A DNA stretch of 64,000 bases from UBA2357 sp041916775. Its GTDB lineage: Bacteria > Pseudomonadota > Gammaproteobacteria > Burkholderiales > Rhodocyclaceae. Within the stretch, counting starts at the first letter, position 1, and every line of letters starts with the position of its first letter. Shown here piece by piece: positions 33,151 to 41,664 of the stretch. The notes beneath the pieces were generated by a model, which did no database searches, was not told the origin of the DNA, and worked only from the letters and a program-made list of their open reading frames with translations. The DNA lies in the NCBI GenBank assembly GCA_041916775.1, contig JAYRYZ010000018.1, positions 47,406-111,405 of the forward strand. The letters run 5' to 3'. The position numbers and the translations under genes are program-made.

Positions 33151-34620
33151 ATGAAACCGCAGAAACTGAAGCTCGCCGCCGTTACCCTTGCCGTCACGCT
33201 CGCCGTGGGCGGGATCGCTGCCTGGCATGGCCAGGCCGTCGGCGAAGCCCACGCCGAAACCACCAGCCTCGCCCAGGCCAATGCGCCGCTGCCGCGCGCC
33301 GGGGTGATGATGCCGGACTTCCGCGAGATCGTGACGCGCGTCTCACCCGCGGTGGTGCACATCAGCGTTGAGGGCACCACCCGCACCACCGCACGCAACA
33401 TCACTCCCTTCGGCCAGCTCGACCCCAACGACCCGTTCTCGCAGTTCTTCCGCCGCTTCGGACCACAGTTCCAGTTTCCGGAAGGCGAACAGCCGCGGCG
33501 CGGGCAAGGCTCGGGCTTCATCGTCAGCCCGGATGGGGTGATCCTGACCAACGCCCACGTGGTGGCCGACGCGACCACGGTGACCGTGAAGCTCAACGAC
33601 AAGCGCGAGTTCACCGCAAAGGTGGTCGGCCTCGACCGTCCGACGGATGTCGCGGTGCTGAAGATCGACGCCGAGAGCCTGCCCACGGTGCCCTTCGGCG
33701 ACACCGCCGGCAGCGCCGTCGGCGAGTGGGTGCTGGCGATCGGCGCACCCTTCGGCTTCGAGAACAGCGTCACCGCCGGCATCATCTCGGCGATGTCGCG
33801 CAGCCTGCCCAACGAAGGCTACGTGCCCTACATCCAGACCGATGTGGCGATCAACCCGGGCAACTCCGGCGGGCCGCTCCTGAACCTGGATGGCGAGGTG
33901 GTGGGCATCAACTCGCAGATCTACTCCCGCTCCGGCGGCTACCAGGGACTCTCGTTCGCGATCCCGATCGACGTCGCGGTGCAGATCAAGGACCAGCTTC
34001 TCGCCGACGGTCGCGTCACGCGCAGCCGGCTCGGCATCACCATCCAGGCGGTGAATCAGGAACTCGCCCAGTCCTTCGGGCTGGAGCGCCCGCGCGGCGC
34101 GCTGGTGAGTCAGGTCTCGGCCGACAGCGCGGCGGCACGCGGCGGCCTGGAGGCAGGCGACGTGATCCTAGCGGTGAACGGCGAAGCCATCGACGAATCC
34201 AACCAGCTGCCGCCGCGGATCGCCGCGATGCGTCCGGGCAGCGACGCAAGACTCGAGATCTGGCGGCGCGGCGAGGCCAAGACGCTGACCTTGCAGGTCG
34301 AGGCCCAGCCCGAGCAGCTCGCGAGCGCCAACGGTAACGACGCGGCCGCTGCACCCGGCCGCCTGGGCGTGACGGTGCGCCCGCTCAGCGCAGACGAGAT
34401 GAAGCGCGCCGGCGTGAGCGAGGGTCTGGTGGTGGTGGAGGCCTCGGGCGCCGCAGCACGTGCCGGCATCCGCCAGGGTGACGTGATCCTGTCTCTCAAT
34501 GGCAAACCGATCACCAGCGCCGATGAGCTCAAGACACGCATCGAGCAGGCAGGCTCGCATGTCGCGCTGCTGGTGCAGCGCCAGGACGGGCGCATCTTCG
34601 TGCCGATCAACCTGGGCTGA
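33151..34620 (+). CDS. mucD: DegP/MucD-type periplasmic serine protease
   Basis: A 489-residue HtrA-family protease/chaperone. It has an N-terminal export signal with a hydrophobic core at 8-27, a trypsin-like domain with catalytic H136 (TNAHVVAD), D166 (DVAVLKID) and S239 (GNSGGPL), and two PDZ domains (~285-375 and ~395-485). A perfect AGGAGG lies upstream of the ATG. It degrades or refolds damaged envelope proteins. The promoter has a PmrA-type box rather than a clear sigma-E signature, suggesting two-component control. The name degQ or degP would be equally acceptable. Confidence 0.93.
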   Translation: MKPQKLKLAAVTLAVTLAVGGIAAWHGQAVGEAHAETTSLAQANAPLPRAGVMMPDFREIVTRVSPAVVHISVEGTTRTTARNITPFGQLDPNDPFSQFFRRFGPQFQFPEGEQPRRGQGSGFIVSPDGVILTNAHVVADATTVTVKLNDKREFTAKVVGLDRPTDVAVLKIDAESLPTVPFGDTAGSAVGEWVLAIGAPFGFENSVTAGIISAMSRSLPNEGYVPYIQTDVAINPGNSGGPLLNLDGEVVGINSQIYSRSGGYQGLSFAIPIDVAVQIKDQLLADGRVTRSRLGITIQAVNQELAQSFGLERPRGALVSQVSADSAAARGGLEAGDVILAVNGEAIDESNQLPPRIAAMRPGSDARLEIWRRGEAKTLTLQVEAQPEQLASANGNDAAAAPGRLGVTVRPLSADEMKRAGVSEGLVVVEASGAAARAGIRQGDVILSLNGKPITSADELKTRIEQAGSHVALLVQRQDGRIFVPINLG

Positions 34621-34627
34621 CGGCGCC

Positions 34628-34670
34628 CGCCTGGAGCCCGCGCGGGCGTCAACCGCGCGGGCTCCAGGCG
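34628..34670. terminator. Perfect 18-base-pair hairpin between mucD and ppk2
   Basis: CGCCTGGAGCCCGCGCGG (34628-34645) and its exact complement at 34653-34670 form an uninterrupted 18-base-pair stem with a seven-base loop. It lies between two convergent genes, eight bases after mucD and 14 before the ppk2 stop codon. There is no T-tract; it probably stops or protects transcripts from both sides. Confidence 0.75.
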
Positions 34671-34683
34671 GATCCCGAGCGGG

Positions 34684-35607
34684 TCAATACACCTCGGGGA
34701 CGAACATCTCGCGCGGCACCGGGCCGCGGATGTAGTCGGGGTTCTTGATCCGCGCGGGCAGGGAAACCGGCTCGCGCGGCACCTCGCCATACGGGATCTG
34801 GCTCAGGAGGTGGTGGATGCAGTTGAGGCGGGCGCGCTTCTTGTCCACCGCCCACACGATCCACCACGGCGCCTCGGGGATGTGGGTGCGCTCCAGCATC
34901 GTCTCCTTGGCCTTGGTGTATTGCTCCCACAGGCGGCGCGACTCCAGATCCATGGGCGACAGCTTCCACTGCTTGAGCGGATCATGGATGCGCATCATGA
35001 AGCGCAGGTGCTGCTCTTCGTCGGTGATCGAGAACCAGTACTTGATCAGGATGATGCCTGAGCGCACAAGCATCTTCTCGAACTCCGGCACGTCGCGGAA
35101 GAAGGCCTCGTACTCCTCGTCGCTGCAGAAGCCCATCACCTTCTCGACACCGGCACGGTTGTACCAGCTGCGGTCGAACAGCACAATCTCGCCCGCTGCC
35201 GGCAGATGCTGCACGTAACGCTGGAAGTACCACTGGGTGCGCTCGCGCTCGCTCGGCGCGGGCAATGCCGCCACGCGGCAGACGCGCGGGTTGAGCCGCT
35301 GGGTGATGCGCTTGATCGCGCCGCCCTTGCCGGCCGCGTCGCGCCCCTCGAACAGCACCACCACCTTGAGCTTCTTGTGGATCACCCAGTCCTGCAGCTT
35401 CACCAGCTCGCCCTGCAGGCGAAAGAGCTCGCGGAAGTAGAAGCGCCGCTCGATCGAGAGCTGGTCCTGGCTGGAGTGTTCGCCGATCTCGGCGAAGAAG
35501 TCGTCCATGCGCTCGTCGTCAACCTCCAGCTCCAGCTCCTCGTCGAAGCTGTCGTGGAACTCGGCGAGCACGCGCCGGCGAATGTCCTTGTAACCGTTCT
35601 GATCCAT
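34684..35607 (-). CDS. ppk2: Polyphosphate kinase 2 family protein
   Basis: A 307-residue PPK2. The Walker A-like loop is EGRDAAGKGG (87-96), the Walker B region is DRSWYNRAGVEKVMGF (145-160), and the lid has MRIHDPLKQWKLSPMDLESR. Class I PPK2 enzymes transfer phosphate between polyphosphate and nucleoside diphosphates. The start MDQNGYKD at 35607 has AAGGCG upstream and fits the family N-terminus. An acidic stretch (FDEELELEVDDERMDDFF) precedes the core. Nucleotide preference (ADP or GDP) is not readable from sequence. Confidence 0.92.
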   Translation of the reverse strand: MDQNGYKDIRRRVLAEFHDSFDEELELEVDDERMDDFFAEIGEHSSQDQLSIERRFYFRELFRLQGELVKLQDWVIHKKLKVVVLFEGRDAAGKGGAIKRITQRLNPRVCRVAALPAPSERERTQWYFQRYVQHLPAAGEIVLFDRSWYNRAGVEKVMGFCSDEEYEAFFRDVPEFEKMLVRSGIILIKYWFSITDEEQHLRFMMRIHDPLKQWKLSPMDLESRRLWEQYTKAKETMLERTHIPEAPWWIVWAVDKKRARLNCIHHLLSQIPYGEVPREPVSLPARIKNPDYIRGPVPREMFVPEVY

Positions 35608-35702
35608 GGCGGCGCCTTGTCGCTCTCGAAGTCGCGCGATGATGGGCGCGCAATGTTTCAACAACATGACACCCCCACACGAGGGCGGGTGCCCGGCCTG
35701 CC

Positions 35703-36029
35703 TCAGTTGTCGTTGATGCGCGCCGGGTCGACGCGCGTGTCCGTCGAACCCTTCGGCCTGTCGATGTCGATCTTGCCGCCATGGATCACGACATCCTTGC
35801 TCGTCTTGCGCACGTTGGCAATCTCGCGCCGCAGGTTGACCACCTCGCGCTCGAGCGCCTCCACCCGCGGTTGCAGACGCTGCAACTGATCCACGCGCAG
35901 CGTCAGCGCCTTCACGTCACTGCGCAGCGCATCCAGCTCTGCGGAACGGCCCTGGGCGTGCGCCGCCGGCCCCGCCAGAGCGAGCAACACGCCCGCTGCC
36001 ATCCAAGCGCCTGAGCTTCTGATCGACAT
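35703..36029 (-). CDS. Small periplasmic coiled-coil protein
   Basis: A 108-residue protein with a Sec signal peptide (cleavage after AHAQG, ~residue 26) and a perfect AAGGAGG site upstream of the ATG. Residues 30-75 form a heptad-rich coiled coil (ELDALRSDVKALTLRVDQLQ and following), ending in a polar tail (GGKIDIDRPKGSTDTR). It may oligomerise in the periplasm. No known family is recognised. Confidence 0.7.
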   Translation of the reverse strand: MSIRSSGAWMAAGVLLALAGPAAHAQGRSAELDALRSDVKALTLRVDQLQRLQPRVEALEREVVNLRREIANVRKTSKDVVIHGGKIDIDRPKGSTDTRVDPARINDN

Positions 36030-36227
36030 CGCCCCCTCCTTGCCAGCTGTACGCGGATTGCGTCGCAGGAGTATCGGAGGCCGGGGGCATGCGGTCAAGC
36101 GCGCTCGCGGCCCATCCCACCGGACGCGCCCGCCGCGCGAATCGGCCCTGCAGTCCGCCACCCGGCACTTGTCGGCCGGGGAGCGCCATGAAACCATCCC
36201 GATGGAAGTCGAATACAGACCCATCAC

Positions 36228-36989
36228 ATGAACCATCGCATCCTCGACGCTGGAGACGCGGCGCTGACCGTGGAGTTCGGCAGCATCATCGACCCCGCCC
36301 TGCTTGCGGCAGTCAATGCGCTCGACGCTGCCGTGCAGCGCCACCGCCGGGCAGGCAAGCTGCCCGGCGTGATCGAGACCATGCCCACCTTCCGCTCGCT
36401 GACGGTGTTCTTCGATCCGCTCGCCACCGACCGTGACACGCTGATCGCCGCGCTCGCCCCCCTGATCGACACCGCCGGTCGCGGCGCGGTGGAGGATGGG
36501 CGCCACTGGCGCCTGCCGGTGTGTTACGAGGGCGAGGCGGCGACAGACCTCGCCGAGGTGGCCGCTGCGCTCGGCGTCTCGACGGACGCGGTCGTCGCCC
36601 TGCACAGCGGCTGCGAGTACCGGGTGTACATGCTCGGTTTCCTGCCCGGCTTTCCCTTCATGGGCGATCTGCCCGAAGCCTTGCGGCTGCCGCGCCGCAC
36701 ACAGCCACGGCTGCGCGTGCCTGCAGGGAGCGTGGCGATCGCCACCGGCCTCACCGCGATCTACCCCTGGGAGAGCCCGGGCGGCTGGCACCTGCTCGGC
36801 ATCTGCCCGGTGCCGCTGTTCGACGCGCGCCGTGACACGCCCGCGCTGCTCGCCGCGGGCGACCGGGTGCGCTTCGTGCCCGTCAGCCGCGCGGAATGCC
36901 GTGCCATCGAGGCCGGCCTCGCCGACGGCACGCCGGACCCCATGCGGTGGCTGGCGAGCGGCCCGCCCGGCGCGGAGCACGCACCATGA
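36228..36989 (+). CDS. pxpB: 5-oxoprolinase subunit B
   Basis: A 253-residue protein of the KipI/PxpB family. Family motifs are DAALTVEFG near the start, and HSGCEYRVYMLGFLPGFPFMGDLP and GSVAIATGLTAIYPWESPGGWHLLG in the C-terminal half. With PxpA and PxpC it forms the ATP-dependent 5-oxoproline hydrolase that recycles pyroglutamate to glutamate. Its stop codon overlaps the pxpC start (ATGA), so the genes are coupled. Confidence 0.93.
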   Translation: MNHRILDAGDAALTVEFGSIIDPALLAAVNALDAAVQRHRRAGKLPGVIETMPTFRSLTVFFDPLATDRDTLIAALAPLIDTAGRGAVEDGRHWRLPVCYEGEAATDLAEVAAALGVSTDAVVALHSGCEYRVYMLGFLPGFPFMGDLPEALRLPRRTQPRLRVPAGSVAIATGLTAIYPWESPGGWHLLGICPVPLFDARRDTPALLAAGDRVRFVPVSRAECRAIEAGLADGTPDPMRWLASGPPGAEHAP

Positions 36990-38050
36990 GCGCACACACC
37001 GAACTGGAGATTCTCTCCCCCGGCGCCTTCGCGTCGATACAGGACATCGGCCGGCGCGGCCATCGCCGCATCGGCGTGCCCTGGGCCGGCGTGCTCGACC
37101 GCCGCCTGATGCGCATCGCCAATGCACTTGCCGGCCGGGCTGAGGATGCGCCGGTGATCGAGTGCTTCGACGGGGGGCTGCATGTGGTGGCGCGCGGCGG
37201 CACGGTGAAGCTCGCGGTCGCCGGCGACGCCGCGATCACGCTCGAGGACGCCGACGGCTGCCGCCCGCTCGCGCCATGGCGCTCGCTCACGCTCGCCCCT
37301 GGCGAAGCGCTGCGCATCCGCAAGCTGGAGGGCGGGCGCATCGCGATGGTCGCCCTGGCCGGGCTGAACCCGCCTGCGGTGCTGGGCAGCGCCTCGACCT
37401 ATGTGCGTGCCGGCCTCGGCGGCGCCGACGGCAGCGGCCGCGCGCTCGTCGGCGGCATGCGGCTTGCGCTGGCAACGGCCGTCACCGACGCGCGCGACGG
37501 CAGCGACCGGGTGCTTGCGACTCGGCCCGCAGCGGACGCGAGCCCCATCCGCATCGTCGCGGGGCCGCAGGCCGATCATTTCAGCGCGGCCGCGTTCGAC
37601 ACCCTGATCGGGAGCGAGTACCGCGTCACCGCCGAGGCCGACCGCATGGGCATGCGCCTCGCAGGCGCAGCGCTGGAACACAGCGGCGGCGCCGACATCG
37701 TGTCGGATGCCACCGTGCCCGGCTCCATCCAGGTGCCCGGCGCCGGCCAGCCCATCGTGCTCCTCGCCGACGCCCAGACCGCTGGCGGCTATGCCAAGAT
37801 CGCCACCGTGATCAGCGCCGACCTCGGCCGCCTCGCCGCGCTGCGCCCCGGGCAGGGCCTGCGCTTCGCCTTGGTGAGCGCCGTCGAAGGCGCCCGCATC
37901 GCACGCGCCGACGAGGCCGCGACGCAGGCGCTGATCGCCGCAATCCGCCCGCTGCGCGGCGACGGCATCGACCTCGCCGCGCTTTACGCCGGCAACCTGA
38001 TCGACGGCGTGGTGCATGCGCTCGGCGCAGAACACCGGCCACTGTATTGA
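36986..38050 (+). CDS. pxpC: 5-oxoprolinase subunit C
   Basis: A 354-residue KipA/PxpC (AHS2/biotin-dependent carboxyltransferase-like) subunit, with the conserved start LEILSPGAFASIQDIGRRGHRRIGVP and ADRMGMRLAG and VPGSIQVPGAGQPIVLLADAQTAGGYAKIATV blocks. The start at 36986 overlaps the pxpB stop by four bases. Length matches the family. It works with PxpA and PxpB. Confidence 0.93.
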   Translation: MSAHTELEILSPGAFASIQDIGRRGHRRIGVPWAGVLDRRLMRIANALAGRAEDAPVIECFDGGLHVVARGGTVKLAVAGDAAITLEDADGCRPLAPWRSLTLAPGEALRIRKLEGGRIAMVALAGLNPPAVLGSASTYVRAGLGGADGSGRALVGGMRLALATAVTDARDGSDRVLATRPAADASPIRIVAGPQADHFSAAAFDTLIGSEYRVTAEADRMGMRLAGAALEHSGGADIVSDATVPGSIQVPGAGQPIVLLADAQTAGGYAKIATVISADLGRLAALRPGQGLRFALVSAVEGARIARADEAATQALIAAIRPLRGDGIDLAALYAGNLIDGVVHALGAEHRPLY

Positions 38051-38138
38051 ACGCATGCAACCAGACTCTGCACGCTCGCCACCCACGCCACCCACACTGC
38101 ACACGCAACCACGCAAACACCGACCGGAGCATGCGCGC

Positions 38139-38918
38139 ATGAACAGGATCATCAACCTCAACGCCGACCTCGGGGAATCCTTCGGCGCCTGGACCATGGG
38201 CGAGGACGCGGCGCTGCTGCAGGTGGTGCGCTCGGCCAACATCGCCTGCGGCTTCCATGCCGGCGACCCGCTGGTGATGCGCGACACGGTGCGCGCCGCG
38301 CTTGCCGCCGGCGTGAGCCTGGGCGCCCACCCCGCCTACCCGGACCTGCAGGGCTTCGGCCGCCGGGCGATGAAGATGACTTCAGCCGAGGTCGAGGCCA
38401 TGGTGATCTACCAGATCGGCGCGCTCGCCGGCATCGCCGCCGCGGAAGGTGGCCGCGTGACCCATGTGAAGCCCCATGGCGCGCTCAGCAACCAGGCCTG
38501 CGAGGACGCGGTGCTCGCCGATGCGATCGCGCGCGCGGTCAGGGCAGTAGACCGCACGCTGATCCTGCTCGCGCCGGTGCTCTCCGAACTCTACGCCGCC
38601 GGTGAGCGTGCCGGCCTGCAGGTGGCCGGCGAGGTCTTCGCCGACCGTGCCTACACCGACGCGGCCACGCTGGTGCCACGCGGTGAGACCGGCGCGGTGA
38701 TCCACGACCATGAAGAGTGCGTCGCCCACGTGCTGCGCATGCTCGACGCCGGTGGTGTGGTGAGCCAGCGTGGCAAGCGTCTGCCCGCCAGGATGGACAG
38801 CGTCTGCGTGCACGGCGACACGCCCGGCGCGGTGGAGAGCGCGCGCCAACTGCGCGAGGCATTGCAGGCGCGCGGCTGGACGGTGGCGACGCTGCCCGAA
38901 GTCCTCGCCGCGCGCTGA
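38139..38918 (+). CDS. pxpA: 5-oxoprolinase subunit A
   Basis: A 259-residue LamB/YcsF family protein with the signature INLNADLGESFG near the N-terminus, NIACGFHAGDP and VKPHGALSNQ. It is the hydrolase component of the PxpABC complex. The ATG at 38139 fits the conserved start; an 88-base gap separates it from pxpC. It converges with the pyrimidine-catabolism operon, with only 11 bases between stop codons. Confidence 0.95.
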   Translation: MNRIINLNADLGESFGAWTMGEDAALLQVVRSANIACGFHAGDPLVMRDTVRAALAAGVSLGAHPAYPDLQGFGRRAMKMTSAEVEAMVIYQIGALAGIAAAEGGRVTHVKPHGALSNQACEDAVLADAIARAVRAVDRTLILLAPVLSELYAAGERAGLQVAGEVFADRAYTDAATLVPRGETGAVIHDHEECVAHVLRMLDAGGVVSQRGKRLPARMDSVCVHGDTPGAVESARQLREALQARGWTVATLPEVLAAR

Positions 38919-38929
38919 GAGGGGCTGCA

Positions 38930-40189
38930 TCAGCGGCCGGCGCGCTCCAGCATCGCGTGCAGCAGCACGTTGCAGCCGGCGGTGATGTGCTCCGGCTGGG
39001 CGTCCTCGATCTCGTTGTGGCTGATGCCGTCCTTGCAGGGGATGAAGATCATCCCTGCGGGCGCGAGGCGCGCCATGTACACCGCGTCGTGCCCGGCCCC
39101 CGAGACGGCCGGCATGTTGCTGTAGCCGAGCGCGTCCGCGGCGCGCTGCACCGCGCCGACGCAGTCCGGGTGGAACTGCTGGGCGGGATAGGCGGAGACC
39201 TGCTCGATGACGATGGACAAGCCCGACTCGGCCGCGAGCCTCGCCGCCACCGCGCGGATGTCCGCATCCATCGCGTCGCACAGCGCGTCGCTGGCATTGC
39301 GCAGGTCGATGCTGAACTTCACCCGGCCGGGGATCACGTTGCGGCTGTTGGGGTGCACCTGCACCATGCCCACCGTGCCGCGTCCATGGGGCGGATGGCG
39401 GTGGGCGCAGGCGACCACCTCCTGCATCAGGCGGGTGGCAACCTGCAGCGCGTCCTTGCGCAGATGCATCGGCGTGGGACCGGCGTGCGCCTCCATGCCG
39501 GTGACGGTGCAGTCGTACCAGCGGATGCCGAGCACGCCGGTGACGACGCCGATCGTCTTCGCATGATCCTCCAGCACCGGGCCCTGCTCGATGTGGGTCT
39601 CGAAGTAGCAGCCGATGGGGTGATCGCCCGGCTCCTCGGGGCCGATGTAGCCGATGCGCGCCAACTCTTCCTTCACCGTCTTGCCATCCACATCCTTCGC
39701 GGCGTAGGCATGCTCCAGCGTGAAGGCCTTGGCGAACACGCCCGAGCCCATCATCACCGGCACGAAGCGTGAGCCCTCCTCGTTGGTCCACCACGCCACC
39801 TCGATCGGCGCCTCGGTCTCGATGCCGTGGTCGTTCAGGGTGCGCACCACCTCCAGCCCGGCGAGCACGCCGTAGTTGCCGTCGAACTTGCCGCCGGTGG
39901 GCTGGGTGTCGATGTGGCTGCCGGTGACGACAGGCGGCAGCGCGTTGTTGCGCCCGGGGCGGCGCATGAAGGCGTTGCCGATCCTGTCGATGGTCACCGT
40001 CATGCCCGCCTCGCGCGCCCAGCGCGCGACCAGATCGCGCCCCTGGCGGTCGAGATCGGTGAGCGCGAGGCGGCACACGCCGCCCTTCTCGGTGGCACCG
40101 ATCTGCGCGAGCTCCATCAGCGACTGCCACAGACGCGCGCCATTGACGCACAGGTCGGCAATCGCCGGGGTCGTGTCTTTCGTCTCCAT
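38930..40189 (-). CDS. M20-family amidohydrolase, probable N-carbamoyl-beta-alanine amidohydrolase
   Basis: A 419-residue zinc amidohydrolase of the hydantoinase/carbamoylase group. Metal ligands are visible in GSHIDTQPTGGKFDGNYGV, NEEGSRF and ETHIEQGPVLE, with a late ISHNE. In its operon with preTA and hydA it most likely performs the last step of reductive pyrimidine breakdown, releasing beta-alanine, CO2 and ammonia. N-carbamoyl-amino-acid hydrolase or allantoate amidohydrolase are family alternatives. The start METKDTTP at 40189 sits eight bases after AGGAGG; an ATG six bases earlier is too close to that site. Confidence 0.88.
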   Translation of the reverse strand: METKDTTPAIADLCVNGARLWQSLMELAQIGATEKGGVCRLALTDLDRQGRDLVARWAREAGMTVTIDRIGNAFMRRPGRNNALPPVVTGSHIDTQPTGGKFDGNYGVLAGLEVVRTLNDHGIETEAPIEVAWWTNEEGSRFVPVMMGSGVFAKAFTLEHAYAAKDVDGKTVKEELARIGYIGPEEPGDHPIGCYFETHIEQGPVLEDHAKTIGVVTGVLGIRWYDCTVTGMEAHAGPTPMHLRKDALQVATRLMQEVVACAHRHPPHGRGTVGMVQVHPNSRNVIPGRVKFSIDLRNASDALCDAMDADIRAVAARLAAESGLSIVIEQVSAYPAQQFHPDCVGAVQRAADALGYSNMPAVSGAGHDAVYMARLAPAGMIFIPCKDGISHNEIEDAQPEHITAGCNVLLHAMLERAGR

Positions 40190-40202
40190 CTCCATTTCCT
40201 CC

Positions 40203-41648
40203 TCAGGACCGGCTGACCGCGCTCGGCGCAAGCACTTCGGCGCGGCGCTTCGCGGCGGTGAAATTGACGCCGAAGGCCGGCCGCTTCACGTACTGCCCTG
40301 CGCCCTGCTCCGCGCGCAGGTCGCCCGCCGCATACACCAGCCGGCCGCGCGAGACGGTGTGGCTGGGCACGCCGGTGACGCAGCGGCCCTCGAAGATGTT
40401 GAAATCGCCCTTGCTGTGGTGGGTGGCGGCCGAGAGCGTCTTCGTGCCCGCCGGGTCCCACACCACGATGTCGGCATCGGCACCGGCGGCGATCACGCCC
40501 TTGCGCGGATACAGGTTGAAGAGCTTGGCGGTGTTGGCCGAAGTGATCGCGACGAACTCGCTCGGCGTGAGCCGCCCGCTATTGACGCCGGCGTCCCAGA
40601 TCACCGCCAGGCGTTCCTCGACACCGCCGCAGCCGTTCGGGATCTTGCCGAAGGCCTCGCGCCCCATCGCCTTCTGCTCGGCGCAGAACACGCAGTGGTC
40701 GGTCGCGGTGGTGTGCAGGTTGCCGGACTGCAGGCCGCGCCAGAGGTGCTCCTGGTGTTCCTTGGGGCGGAACGGTGGGCTCATCACATGCGCCGCGGCG
40801 GTGGCGAAGTCGGGGTGGCGATAGACGCTGTCGTCGATCACCAGGTGCCCGGCGAGCACCTCGCCATACACCCGCTGGCCGCGCGCGCGGGCGCGGGCGA
40901 TCGCCTCGGCCGCCTCGATGCACGACACATGCACGATGTAGATCGGCACGTTCAGCACGTCCGCGATCGCGATCGCGCGGTTCGCCGCCTCGCCCTCGAC
41001 CATCGGCGGGCGCGACAGCGGGTGGCCCTCCGGCCCGGTGATGCCCATGCGCGCGACTTCCTGCTGGAGCAGGAACACCAGCTCGCCGTTCTCGGCATGC
41101 ACGGTGGGCATCGCGCCCAGCTCCAGCGCACGGCGGAAGCTGTTCACCAGCGTCTCGTCGTCGCACATGATGGCGTTCTTGTAGGCCATGAAGTGCTTGA
41201 AGCTGTTCACGCCCTCCTGCTCCACCAGCGTACCCATGTCGCGCCGCACGCTGTCGTCCCACCAGGTGACCGCGACATGGAAGCCGTAGTCGGCGGCCGA
41301 CTTCTCCGCCCAGCCGCGCCAGGTGTGGTAGGCCTCCATCAGCGGCTGCTGCGGATTGGGGATGACGAAGTCGATGATGGAGGTGGTGCCGCCGGCGAGC
41401 CCCGCCGCGGTGCCGGTGAAGAAATCATCCATCGTCACCGTGCCCATGAAGGGCAGCTGCATGTGGGTGTGCGGGTCGATGCCGCCCGGCATCACGTACT
41501 GCCCGCCGGCGTCGATGACTTGCGCACCCGAGGGGGCGGCGAGGTTCTCGCCCACCGCCTGGATCTTGCCGTCCGCACACAGCACGTCGGCACGCATCTC
41601 GCAGTCGGCATTCACCACGGTGCCGCCACGGATCAGAATTGAATTCAT
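40203..41648 (-). CDS. hydA: Dihydropyrimidinase (D-hydantoinase)
   Basis: A 481-residue amidohydrolase-superfamily enzyme that opens the ring of dihydrouracil or dihydrothymine. The binuclear metal site is visible: HTH (60-62), the carbamylated Lys in NSFKHFMAYK (151 or 157), H184 (PTVHAENGE), a later His in IYIVHVS and Asp in HTTATDHCVF (~318). Length is typical. It lies between the NCS1 permease gene (16-base gap) and the amidohydrolase gene (13-base gap). Confidence 0.94.
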   Translation of the reverse strand: MNSILIRGGTVVNADCEMRADVLCADGKIQAVGENLAAPSGAQVIDAGGQYVMPGGIDPHTHMQLPFMGTVTMDDFFTGTAAGLAGGTTSIIDFVIPNPQQPLMEAYHTWRGWAEKSAADYGFHVAVTWWDDSVRRDMGTLVEQEGVNSFKHFMAYKNAIMCDDETLVNSFRRALELGAMPTVHAENGELVFLLQQEVARMGITGPEGHPLSRPPMVEGEAANRAIAIADVLNVPIYIVHVSCIEAAEAIARARARGQRVYGEVLAGHLVIDDSVYRHPDFATAAAHVMSPPFRPKEHQEHLWRGLQSGNLHTTATDHCVFCAEQKAMGREAFGKIPNGCGGVEERLAVIWDAGVNSGRLTPSEFVAITSANTAKLFNLYPRKGVIAAGADADIVVWDPAGTKTLSAATHHSKGDFNIFEGRCVTGVPSHTVSRGRLVYAAGDLRAEQGAGQYVKRPAFGVNFTAAKRRAEVLAPSAVSRS

Positions 41649-41664
41649 GCTCTGCCCCCCTTGT

